Shown here: one piece after another, positions 18,659-25,761 of the stretch
Layout of the letters: each line of letters opens with the position of its first letter
Numbering within the stretch: the stretch's first letter is position 1
Source: a bacterium SCSIO 12827
GTDB taxonomy: Bacteria > Pseudomonadota > Alphaproteobacteria > Rhodospirillales > Casp-alpha2
DNA length: 64,000 nt
NCBI GenBank assembly: GCA_024397995.1
Contig: CP073746.1
Span: 2,787,501 to 2,851,500, forward strand
Direction of reading: 5' to 3'
Notes under the pieces: generated by a model
The model's database searches: none
The model's input: the letters and a program-made list of their open reading frames with translations, nothing else
Told to the model about the DNA's origin: nothing
Position numbers and translations under genes: made by a program

Positions 18659-18993
18659 ACTGTCCGTCAAAATGCCCCCCCGCCAGACCAACGAAGTCCC
18701 GCGTTTGATCCCTGTTTACGCGTCCGTGATTTGCCGCATATCGCACAAAACCGCACAAAGTGCGTATTTTCAGACTACATCCCGACCCCACCGCGATCAA
18801 TCAAGAAATTCACCCATGGCGGCAGCCCGCGCGCGCGGGTTTACGGCCCCGCCGGACGGCGGAAAAGCGGCGCGTGACGACGGTGCGTTCAGGCGCTTGC
18901 TCTGGCCCTCAAGCACCGCTATAACGGGCGCCCGTCGCGGCCCGGCAGCAAGGGACCTCAAGTTCCTTCCGGCTTTTTCCGCGGCGTCCATGC
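18659..18993. other. intergenic promoter region between CYTH-CHAD gene and tRNA-Pro
   Basis: About 335 bases without a credible gene. It holds the tRNA promoter on the plus strand, and toward the CYTH-CHAD side an inverted repeat CGCACAAAGTGCG (18752-18764) preceded by a direct copy CGCACAAAA (18742-18750), a possible operator for the minus-strand operon. Confidence 0.55.
18897..18925 (+). promoter_or_regulatory. promoter of tRNA-Pro(CGG)
   Basis: A -35 element TTGCTC (18897-18902) and a -10 element TATAAC (18920-18925) are separated by exactly 17 bases. Transcription would begin near 18932, giving a leader of about 60 bases before the tRNA. Confidence 0.6.
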
Positions 18994-19070
18994 CGGAGTG
19001 TAGCTCAGCCTGGTAGAGCACCGTCTTCGGGAGGCGGGGGTCGGAGGTTCGAATCCTCTCACTCCGACCA
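18994..19070 (+). tRNA. tRNA-Pro (anticodon CGG)
   Basis: A 77-base cloverleaf. Acceptor CGGAGTG pairs with CACTCCG. D arm GCTC/GAGC, anticodon arm CCGTC-TTCGGGA-GGCGG with anticodon CGG, variable loop GGGTC, T arm with TTCGAAT, discriminator A and an encoded CCA end. The C at position 1 and the overall pattern are those of proline tRNA. It reads CCG codons, frequent in this GC-rich genome. Confidence 0.95.
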
Positions 19071-19103
19071 TTCCGGGCGTAAGCCCGATATGTCGAAACG
19101 GAA

Positions 19104-19141
19104 ACGGCCCCTGGGGATTTTATCCCCCAGGGGCCGTTTTT
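19104..19141 (+). terminator. Rho-independent terminator after tRNA-Pro
   Basis: A perfect 13-bp stem, ACGGCCCCTGGGG (19104-19116) with CCCCAGGGGCCGT (19125-19137), an 8-base loop and a run of T. It lies 33 bases after the tRNA. Confidence 0.93.
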
Positions 19142-19236
19142 CCGTTCCGGGCGCCGGTCTCTCGCCAGCGGCCGGCGCTCTTTTCAGCGGCAGGTGCTAA
19201 CCCGCGCCAAGCGGAACGTGTCTGATCGGCTTGCCG

Positions 19237-19521
19237 CTATTCGGCGGCGACCAGGCTACGGGCCTGGTTCAGCGTGGTGGCGGCGTCGCGGAAGTTGCCG
19301 TCGGCACATTCCGTGCGGGCCCGCTCGACCAACTGGTTGAACATCAGTTCGGCCTGTTCACCGACGGCGGGGTTTTCGTCCTTCGACTTCAGCGTATCGG
19401 TGATGACCTGTTCACAAACCGGCAGGGTGGCGATTTCCTGCGCGGAGACGGCCGTGGCGAACGGCACAACAGAAAGGAATCCAAGCACAGCAACAGACTT
19501 TTTGGCGCTCGAAAGCGACAT
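19237..19521 (-). CDS. small exported protein of unknown function
   Basis: A 94-residue protein with a Sec signal peptide: basic KK near residue 7, hydrophobic core VAVLGFLSVVPFATAVS and a cleavage site after SAQ or VSA near residue 27. The mature part is about 67 residues, mostly helical and acidic, with two cysteines (LPVCEQ and RTECAD) that could form a disulfide. I do not recognise a family. It is a monocistronic gene divergent from a lipoprotein gene. Confidence 0.7.
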   Translation of the reverse strand: MSLSSAKKSVAVLGFLSVVPFATAVSAQEIATLPVCEQVITDTLKSKDENPAVGEQAELMFNQLVERARTECADGNFRDAATTLNQARSLVAAE

Positions 19522-19928
19522 GGAAGTACTCCATCAAAGGCGCTCCCCGGTTCCATCCAGGGGCGCTGAGAGTGACGCATTAAGGGCTGAACAAGCAGCA
19601 TGTGGTGCCTGACACCGCAACCCCATCCGGTTTCCCGGAGGGCCGCGCGAGCGGCGCGTCCAATTCCTTTGCAGGGACGCGCGCGACAGGTCTTCAATCC
19701 CAGAGTCCTCAACGACGGATAATACGCCTTTCCTGGGCCGGCCCCCAGGAAATCCGGGGCCCAAGTCCCCGCAAGAACATCATGACAGCAATCACTAAAA
19801 TGCATTTGACGGCCCGCCGGGCCGGGACCGGGCGCTTTCGCTTTCGCGTTTAATTGGCTAGGTTAGGCGGCCGAAGGGGAGGAGCACTGCTCCTTGCAAA
19901 TTCAAGAACCACACGCCGGGGCCGTGCC
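19522..19928. other. intergenic region between divergent small exported protein and lipoprotein genes
   Basis: About 400 bases. Reading frames here have no ribosome binding site or recognisable product. It presumably holds both promoters, but no convincing -35/-10 pair was identified. Confidence 0.45.
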
Positions 19929-20672
19929 ATGACTTCTTTGACCGAAACGCCGCACCGCACCACCAGGGCCCGCCGTTTCGCGGCCGCACCGGCGCTGGCC
20001 GCCCTATTACTGCTCGGCGGGTGTGAGACGGCCAACAATGCCCTCTCGACCGTTGCCGACAAATCCGCGGAATTATGGAACACCATGTCGTCGCCGTTTA
20101 ACCGCGGCGAGGATAAGGAATTCAGCCGTGATCCCACCCGCGAACGCCGCGCCGACGTGGAGAAATGGGAACGCATCCGCGGGTCCGATGATCCGACCGT
20201 GTTTCAGACCTTTATCGAGACCTACCCGGACAGCGCCCTGACCCATCTGGCGCGCCGTCGGCTGGCGACCCTGCAGCCGACCCAAGGCACGCATGTTCCC
20301 TCGACCTTTGCAACGGAACAGCCGCGGCCGCCTGCTGTTCGCCACGCTGCCGGGCAGATGCCGCCGCCCGCCCCGCCGGGCCAGTTCCCCGTACCCTGGG
20401 TTCTGGGCCGTTGGGCCATCGATTGTTCGCGCAAGGAAGGCGGCAACGGCGTCACCTATAACCAGGTCGACGCCGGCAAGGTCCGGGTCATCCGTGATGA
20501 CGGCAGCGCCGCCGTCTACACCGTGCGCCGCGAGGACGACATCCTGGTGCTGGAGGCCGACGGCCTGATCTATCAGGACAAGATCGTCAGTGCGACGGAG
20601 CTTCGGTCCTACGCCGTCAAGTACAACAACCAATGGCACGAGGTAGACCTTGTCTACCGCAAGTGCGACTGA
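19929..20672 (+). CDS. putative outer-membrane or periplasmic lipoprotein
   Basis: A 247-residue protein. The N-terminal signal has arginines (TTRARRF), a hydrophobic core and a lipobox LLGGC with the acylated Cys at residue 32. A region near residues 75-110 (DPTVFQTFIETYPDSALTHLARRRLATLQ) looks like a Sel1/TPR-type or YbgF-like helical hairpin. The C-terminal part (about 155-247) begins LGRWAIDCSRKEGGNGVTYNQ and ends VDLVYRKCD, a beta-rich domain with paired cysteines. I cannot name the family. ATG 19929 is preferred; the frame extends 25 residues further without a signal-like character. Confidence 0.72.
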   Translation: MTSLTETPHRTTRARRFAAAPALAALLLLGGCETANNALSTVADKSAELWNTMSSPFNRGEDKEFSRDPTRERRADVEKWERIRGSDDPTVFQTFIETYPDSALTHLARRRLATLQPTQGTHVPSTFATEQPRPPAVRHAAGQMPPPAPPGQFPVPWVLGRWAIDCSRKEGGNGVTYNQVDAGKVRVIRDDGSAAVYTVRREDDILVLEADGLIYQDKIVSATELRSYAVKYNNQWHEVDLVYRKCD

Positions 20673-20712
20673 CCGCCGCCTGCGTACACCCAATTCACCG
20701 CCCAACGCAAAA

Positions 20713-20740
20713 CCCCGGCCCGCGCGAACGCGGACCGGGG
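20713..20740. terminator. hairpin downstream of the lipoprotein gene
   Basis: CCCCGG-C-CCGCG, loop CGAA, CGCGG-A-CCGGGG: an 11-bp stem with one mismatch, 40 bases after the lipoprotein stop. It lacks a real T tract, so it may be a weak terminator or an RNA 3' end protector. Confidence 0.45.
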
Positions 20741-20802
20741 CCGTGGGTTTGCCAATCCTTGGGGTCGGATCGGGCATAATGCCCAAATGAATTCGAACCC
20801 GC

Positions 20803-20907
20803 CTAGCGGGGATTATTGGTGTGCTTAACGCCGTAGGCCGCCGCCGCCACGAATGCGAGAGCAGCGGCGATGCAAACACCAAGAAAAATCATGCTTCCTG
20901 TCGTCAT
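20803..20907 (-). CDS. 34-residue membrane microprotein
   Basis: A short frame from ATG 20907 to TAG 20803. After a short polar start (MTTGS) it has one hydrophobic helix, MIFLGVCIAAALAFVAAAAY, and a short hydrophilic tail GVKHTNNPR. The ribosome binding site is weak. What supports it as a gene is its promoter: a perfect FNR-type box centred about 42 bases before the predicted start of transcription. It is likely an oxygen-regulated inner-membrane microprotein. It does not match CydX or CcoQ by eye, and its function is unknown. Confidence 0.6.
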   Translation of the reverse strand: MTTGSMIFLGVCIAAALAFVAAAAYGVKHTNNPR

Positions 20908-20938
20908 CTTTCGAAATTCCCGTGGTTTCAATGACGCA

Positions 20939-20981
20939 ACTTTAGGGTGCCGGAACAGGCTTCGGCATTGATCTAGATCAA
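20939..20981 (-). promoter_or_regulatory. FNR/Anr-type box and class II promoter
   Basis: TTGATCTAGATCAA (20968-20981) is an exact FNR/FixK consensus palindrome (TTGAT-N4-ATCAA). On the minus strand a -10-like TAAAGT lies at 20944-20939, placing a start near 20932. The box centre is then about 42 bases upstream, the normal position for FNR-activated class II promoters. It faces the 34-aa gene; the plus-strand gene at 21136 is farther (155 bases) but cannot be excluded as a second target. Confidence 0.75.
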
Positions 20982-21135
20982 CAATCCGGGAGGGACGACA
21001 CGGAGCGTTCCCAACATATCCACAGATTGTGAATAACCCCGCGGCCTAAGGACTCCGAGCCCCGGATCACTTCAGGTACACTTGCGCGCCCGTTGAGGGC
21101 CGCCCAAGGGAGGGTGGAAGGGAAAGGTCATCATC

Positions 21136-22335
21136 ATGCGCAATGCCGTCATCGGCATCGTCGTGGGATTGGTTGTCGGCGTTGTCCTGGGGGTTTCCAT
21201 CATCGCCCCCCGCCTGAACGCATCGCTGCCCGAAACCGCCGCCCAGGCCGTGGCCGAGATCACCCCCGAGCCCGCTGCGCCGAAAGAACCCCCCCCAGCA
21301 TCGACCGCAGAGATATCTGCCCTGCCCGCCGCTGCGGAAAGCCTGCTGGCCCCCGCCATCACCCCCGACCCCATCGTGCGCTGGCGCATGGAAAGCGCCT
21401 TTGCCAGCGCCCTGCCGCAGTTGGGTGCCCAGGCCAAACGAATCGAAACGGAAATCTGGCGCGTGTCCGCCGGCGGGATGGAGATCGCTTTCAACGAACC
21501 GGGAACCCTGATTCAAGGCAAGGACATGGTCAGCGCGGTCAAGGACGGCACCGTCGACGCAGCCTTCGTCGCCCCCGAAAGCTGGCCGGCGACCACCCCC
21601 GCCTTGCAACTGTTCGGCGCCGTGCCGTTCGGCCCACGGGCCGAGGAATACCTGGCCTGGCTCTATTTCGGCGGCGGTGAAAAGCTGTTGAACGGCCTGG
21701 CAGAAGGACTGGGCGTGCGGATCGTGGTCTGCGGGCTGGTGTCGCCCGAAGGGGCCGGTTGGTACCGACGGCCATTGACCACGGTCGAAGACCTGAAAGG
21801 CCTGCGGGTGCGCATGACCGGTCTTGGCGCGCGCGTGATGAACCGCCTGGGTGCGAAGACTGTGGCCCTGAACGAAGGGGAAATCTTCCACGCCCTGGAA
21901 ACCGGGGCCATCGACGCCGCCGAATATTCCATGCCCGCCATCGACGTGCAGCTCGGCCTGCACCGCATGGCGCGGAATTACTATTTCCCCGGCTGGCATC
22001 AGCCGGCGACGCTGCTGGCGCTGGTCATCAACAACGACCGCTGGACCGACCTCAAACCGGTGCAGCGCTCACAACTGCGCGCCGTGTGCGGCGACAATGT
22101 GCGTCATGGCCTGGCCGAGGGCGAGGCCTCACAGTACCGGGCCCTTCTGAACCTGACCAAGGAAGGCGTGACCGTGCGCCGCTGGCCGCGGGAAATTCTC
22201 GGTAAACTGTCCAAGGCCTGGGACGAGGTCGCGCGCGACACGGCGAAGCAGGACAAGGATTTCGCCAAGGTGTGGAAATCGCTCGATCGGTTTCGCAAGG
22301 ATTACGCCGTCTGGCGTGACGCGGGCGGCAGATAA
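21136..22335 (+). CDS. membrane-anchored DctP-like TRAP solute-binding protein (orphan)
   Basis: A 399-residue protein. The first 30 residues form a hydrophobic segment (IGIVVGLVVGVVLGVSIIA) without a clear cleavage site, followed by a Pro/Ala/Glu-rich linker to about residue 80. The rest is a DctP-family (TRAP family 7-like) binding domain: VSAVKDGTVDAAFVAPESW, EDLKGLRVRMTGLGARVMNRLGA and GEIFHALETGAIDAAEYS. DctP proteins usually feed DctQ/DctM permeases, but none adjoins this gene. It may serve a distant permease or act as a tethered sensor. It converges with the DUF2336 gene. Confidence 0.85.
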   Translation: MRNAVIGIVVGLVVGVVLGVSIIAPRLNASLPETAAQAVAEITPEPAAPKEPPPASTAEISALPAAAESLLAPAITPDPIVRWRMESAFASALPQLGAQAKRIETEIWRVSAGGMEIAFNEPGTLIQGKDMVSAVKDGTVDAAFVAPESWPATTPALQLFGAVPFGPRAEEYLAWLYFGGGEKLLNGLAEGLGVRIVVCGLVSPEGAGWYRRPLTTVEDLKGLRVRMTGLGARVMNRLGAKTVALNEGEIFHALETGAIDAAEYSMPAIDVQLGLHRMARNYYFPGWHQPATLLALVINNDRWTDLKPVQRSQLRAVCGDNVRHGLAEGEASQYRALLNLTKEGVTVRRWPREILGKLSKAWDEVARDTAKQDKDFAKVWKSLDRFRKDYAVWRDAGGR

Positions 22336-22369
22336 GCTCCGCTCCGCTCATTCTTCCTGACCGGCTTGC

Positions 22370-23533
22370 TTACCGGCCCGCGCCGACCACGGCATCCGGC
22401 CCGTCATCCCCCAGCACATCGGCGGGCAATTCATCCATCTTGGTCAGCAGATATTCCAGGTCCGAGGACTCGAACTCGACGCCCAGATCGTCGTACTGGG
22501 TCATGATCCGCTCAATCATGCGCCGGGCATAACGTTCGCGGTCATTCTCGCCGCCGTCCATCTGCGTTTCCCGGCTGACATCCAGCGCCGCGCGCACGGC
22601 CATGAACTGGGCCGGCGGCAGCTTGGCCTTGTCGAACACCGCGCGCAGACCCAGAGGGCCGCGGTCGTGGATTAGGCGCCGCGCATTATCCAGCGTGACC
22701 CCTGCCCGTGTCGCCATCGCGCATTCGAAGAACGTGATGTCGCCCATGCAAAGTGCCCGCAAGGTGATCGACGGCGTCAGGCGGCCGTTGTCGTTTAACT
22801 GGCGGGCCAGGATCATCACGTCATCGACACTGGAATCGGAGGACAGGCTGATGGTTGCCCGTTCACGCGATTGCAGGATGATGTCCGTGGTCATCGCCGC
22901 CGGCAGTTCGTGGCGCTTGACCAACTCGTCACGCAGGTTTTCCGACACCAGGGTCACCAAGCGTTCGGCCACCGTCACCGGCAGAGAGGCCCGGTTGACC
23001 ATGGCTGACTGCACCCCGGCGCGGTCACCGAAATCGTCGACCACCTTCTGGAACGTGCTTTCGGAAATCGCCGCCCCCTCGTTGGCGACCAGACGGGTCA
23101 CCGCCGCCTCGTTGCCGGAATTGACCAGGGCATCGGACAGTGCCTCCGACACGGTGGCGCGCCCGGCGACGGCTTCCTGTTTGGCGGGGTCTTGCGACCC
23201 GATGATGGCGATCAGGTCGTCATCGTTGAGAACCTGGGAAAATTCAATCATCGGCAACGCCACCTGGTCGATGTCGTTGGCCAGTGCCACCGCCACGTCA
23301 TGCGGCACGTTGCCGTTCTGCTTCAGGTTTTCCGTCAATGCCTGACGTACGCGGACTTCCGCGTCCTTGACCATCAGGCGGAAAATTTCCTCGGCCAGCG
23401 CCCGTTCGGTGGGGCTCAGTTTGCCGGGATCGAAGGCCACGGCGACCTTGGCCGCAGTCGCCGCGCGGTTGTCCGGCGTGGGGTCGGACAAAAGCTTGGC
23501 GACATCCGCTTTGCTTAGATTATCTGCTGGCAT
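22370..23533 (-). CDS. DUF2336 domain protein
   Basis: A 387-residue, mostly helical protein. It contains HEAT-like repeats (for example KDAEVRVRQALTENLKQNG, GNEAAVTRLVANEGAAISE) followed by the DUF2336 region. DUF2336 proteins are plentiful in Rhodospirillales and have no assigned function. No signal or membrane segment is visible, so it should be cytoplasmic. Its presence supports the taxonomic guess. Divergent from the cytochrome c gene. Confidence 0.8.
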   Translation of the reverse strand: MPADNLSKADVAKLLSDPTPDNRAATAAKVAVAFDPGKLSPTERALAEEIFRLMVKDAEVRVRQALTENLKQNGNVPHDVAVALANDIDQVALPMIEFSQVLNDDDLIAIIGSQDPAKQEAVAGRATVSEALSDALVNSGNEAAVTRLVANEGAAISESTFQKVVDDFGDRAGVQSAMVNRASLPVTVAERLVTLVSENLRDELVKRHELPAAMTTDIILQSRERATISLSSDSSVDDVMILARQLNDNGRLTPSITLRALCMGDITFFECAMATRAGVTLDNARRLIHDRGPLGLRAVFDKAKLPPAQFMAVRAALDVSRETQMDGGENDRERYARRMIERIMTQYDDLGVEFESSDLEYLLTKMDELPADVLGDDGPDAVVGAGR

Positions 23534-23750
23534 GAGTCTGCAACGCTCCTTTCACAGTCCGGGGAATCCCCATGACTGCGCCCACGACTTCCATGATGCA
23601 CAGTATAATGCGGATCGGCGGGTGAATGAAATCATCTCCGCCGGCCAGGGTTGCCGATTGCGCATTCCCGGCGTGATGCAGATAATGCGAGCCCACCTGC
23701 AAGGGTGCGCCCATGATTACCAACCAAAACACGACGAAGGGTTTTGTCTC

Positions 23751-24167
23751 ATGAAACATGCTTCCTTGATGGCTGCCACAGTCGCCGGCTTCGCGGCCTC
23801 AATGATGGTCGCCGCGGCACCCGTTCAGGCCGACGCCGCCAAGGCGTTCAAGAAAAACCGCTGCGCCCAATGTCATACGGTGTCGGGCAAACACACCATC
23901 GGCCCGTCCCTCAATGACATCATCGGCCGCAAGGCCGGCACGGCCGAAGGCTTCAAGACGTCACGCTATTCCAGTTCCATGGTTGCCGCCGGTGAAAAGG
24001 GCCTGGTCTGGGACGCCAAGTCACTCGACGGCTATCTCGCCGACCCCAAGCAGTTCCTGCGGGACTACCTGAGCGACCCCAAGGCGTCGACCAAGATGGC
24101 CTATCCGGGCCTGAAGAAGGCAGACGAGCGCGCCCTGGTCATCGAATACCTGACCAACGCGAAGTGA
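23751..24167 (+). CDS. class I c-type cytochrome
   Basis: A 138-residue periplasmic protein. A Sec signal peptide (residues 1-27, ending PVQADA) precedes the haem site CAQCH (Cys38, Cys41, His42); the second axial ligand is Met116 in STKMAYPG. This is the layout of soluble cytochrome c2/c550-type electron carriers. The specific redox partners are unknown. The start at 23751 is set by the signal peptide; the much longer frame upstream is not coding. Confidence 0.92.
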   Translation: MKHASLMAATVAGFAASMMVAAAPVQADAAKAFKKNRCAQCHTVSGKHTIGPSLNDIIGRKAGTAEGFKTSRYSSSMVAAGEKGLVWDAKSLDGYLADPKQFLRDYLSDPKASTKMAYPGLKKADERALVIEYLTNAK

Positions 24168-24174
24168 CCGGATC

Positions 24175-24199
24175 GCCGCGGCCGCCCAGCGGCCGCGGC
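24175..24199. terminator. hairpin between convergent cytochrome c and TAXI genes
   Basis: GCCGCGGCCGC (24175-24185), loop CCA, GCGGCCGCGGC (24189-24199): a perfect 11-bp stem in the 36-base gap between two stop codons. No T tract, so termination may be Rho-assisted or the hairpin may protect both 3' ends. Confidence 0.6.
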
Positions 24200-24203
24200 G
24201 CCG

Positions 24204-25178
24204 TCACTTAATCAGTCCCGCTTCCCGGAAATAGCGCACCGCCCCCGCATGCAGGGGCGCGGTTAAGGAATCGCGCACCATTTCGTCTTTCCGCAGATTG
24301 GCGAGGGCCGGATGCATGTCGCGGAACGCGTCGAAGTTATCGAACACGGCCTTGACGATGGTGTAGACGATCTCGGGCTTGGTCTTGGTCGAACTGACCA
24401 GCGTTGCGCCGACACCGAATGTCTTTACGTCTTTCGGGTTGCCCCGATACATGCCACCTGGGATCACCGCCCAGCGATAGAAAGGGCTGGTCTTTACCAG
24501 CGCCTGGATGCCCGGGCCGTCGATCGGCACCAGCACCGCGGCGCAGGCGTTCGCCGTTTCGCGGGTCGCGGCGGATGGGTGGCCGACCAGCGCGAAGAAG
24601 GCATCAACCTTGTTGTCACACAGGGCCTCCCCCTGCTGATTGGCCTTGAATTCGGCCGCCAAGCCCAGATCGCGACGGGTCCAACCAAGCGCCTGTTCGA
24701 TCACCTGCCAGGTTGCCAGCGTCCCTGAACCGGGATTGCCGATGTTCATGCGCCGGCCCTTGACGTCGTTGATGTGCTTGATGCCCGAATCCGCCCGCGC
24801 CATAAGGGTCACCGGCTCAGCATGCAGCGAGAACACGGAGCGCAACTCGCTATAAGGGCCGCGTTTCTCGAACGCCCCTTCGCCGCGCAAAGCGCTGTAC
24901 TGGGTATCGGACTGGGCCAACCCCAGGTCCAGATCGCCGGAGCGGATCGCGTTGATGTTGAACACCGACCCAAAGGTCGATTCAGCCGAACAGCGCACGC
25001 CATGGTCCTTGCGCCCCTTGTTGACCAGCCGGCAAATGGCCCCGCCGGCGGGGAAATAGACCCCCGTAACCCCGCCCGTGCCGACCGAAATGAATTCGGC
25101 GGCCCGCGCTGCCCCCGGCCCCCCCGCCGTCCAGGCGATGGACAGCACCATGATCAAAGCACCCGGTCTAACCCACAT
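24204..25178 (-). CDS. TAXI family TRAP transporter solute-binding protein (copy 1)
   Basis: A 324-residue periplasmic receptor. The signal peptide is followed by FISVGTGGVTGVYFPAGGAICRLV, the hallmark of TAXI proteins. Other TAXI motifs are GDLDLGLAQSDTQY, MNIGNPGSG (ligand loop) and PGGMYRGNPKDVKTFGV. TAXI receptors bind small acids such as glutamate or glutarate-like compounds, but the ligand here cannot be read. ATG 25178 has AGGGAG seven bases upstream, preferred to the longer frame. It lies downstream of uspA in the same direction and may be expressed separately, since a 142-base gap precedes it. Confidence 0.9.
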   Translation of the reverse strand: MWVRPGALIMVLSIAWTAGGPGAARAAEFISVGTGGVTGVYFPAGGAICRLVNKGRKDHGVRCSAESTFGSVFNINAIRSGDLDLGLAQSDTQYSALRGEGAFEKRGPYSELRSVFSLHAEPVTLMARADSGIKHINDVKGRRMNIGNPGSGTLATWQVIEQALGWTRRDLGLAAEFKANQQGEALCDNKVDAFFALVGHPSAATRETANACAAVLVPIDGPGIQALVKTSPFYRWAVIPGGMYRGNPKDVKTFGVGATLVSSTKTKPEIVYTIVKAVFDNFDAFRDMHPALANLRKDEMVRDSLTAPLHAGAVRYFREAGLIK

Positions 25179-25320
25179 TCGTCTGCTCCCTGGTGGAGGC
25201 CTGCTGCCCATGTTCCGTGCGAAGAACACCATCGGCCCCACGCGCGCGGATGATAGCCGTTCCCATAGCGTTTGATGAGGCCTGATATATACGGAAATGC
25301 CTGGGGCCGAACGCCGCCGG

Positions 25321-25743
25321 TCAGTGGCGGACGATCAGGACCGATTGTTTGGCCTGATGGGCGACCTTATCCGCGTTATGGCCGAGCATGTCGGCGTCGG
25401 TGCGCCGGTCACAGAGGATGATCAGGTCGCAATCGGTTTCCTTCGCGCCGCGGAGGATTTCCTCATAGACACGGCCATGACCGACGATGTGCTGTTTCTT
25501 GATCCCGCTCGGGATGTTCGCCTTGGTCCAGGTATGCAGTCGGGCTGCCGCTTCTTCCATGGTTTTCTTTTCATAGCCTTTGGGAAAGAAATTGGCGACC
25601 AGGGAGGACCCGAAAGTCGGAATGACGACCATCACATGGAGCGTCGCCCCGAACTTTTCAGCAAGTTCGATGGCGATCGGCGCGGATGCCGTCCAGGACG
25701 CTTTGTCGTCAATGTCGATGGCAAGGAGGATGTCCTTATACAT
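25321..25743 (-). CDS. universal stress protein (UspA family)
   Basis: A 140-residue Usp protein: MYKDILLAIDIDDKASWTASAPIAIELA at the start, and a C-terminal segment ADMLGHNADKVAHQAKQSVLIVR. The glycine-rich ATP loop (G-x2-G-x9-G-S/T) is degraded, so it may not bind ATP. It starts 19 bases after the TRAP permease stop and is clearly in its operon. Usp proteins beside TRAP transporters are known (TeaD regulates TeaABC in Halomonas), so it probably modulates transport, which is inference. Confidence 0.9.
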   Translation of the reverse strand: MYKDILLAIDIDDKASWTASAPIAIELAEKFGATLHVMVVIPTFGSSLVANFFPKGYEKKTMEEAAARLHTWTKANIPSGIKKQHIVGHGRVYEEILRGAKETDCDLIILCDRRTDADMLGHNADKVAHQAKQSVLIVRH

Positions 25744-25761
25744 GTCTTACGGGCTCCTCGG

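Noticed and set aside
21017-21036. DnaA-box-like 9-mers TATCCACAG and TGTGAATAA as a possible origin
   Set aside because: Only two imperfect copies, no AT-rich unwinding element and no dnaA/gidA context; chance or local regulation is more likely.
23604-23609. TATAAT as a promoter for the cytochrome c gene
   Set aside because: No matching -35 hexamer at a reasonable spacing; the match alone is too weak.
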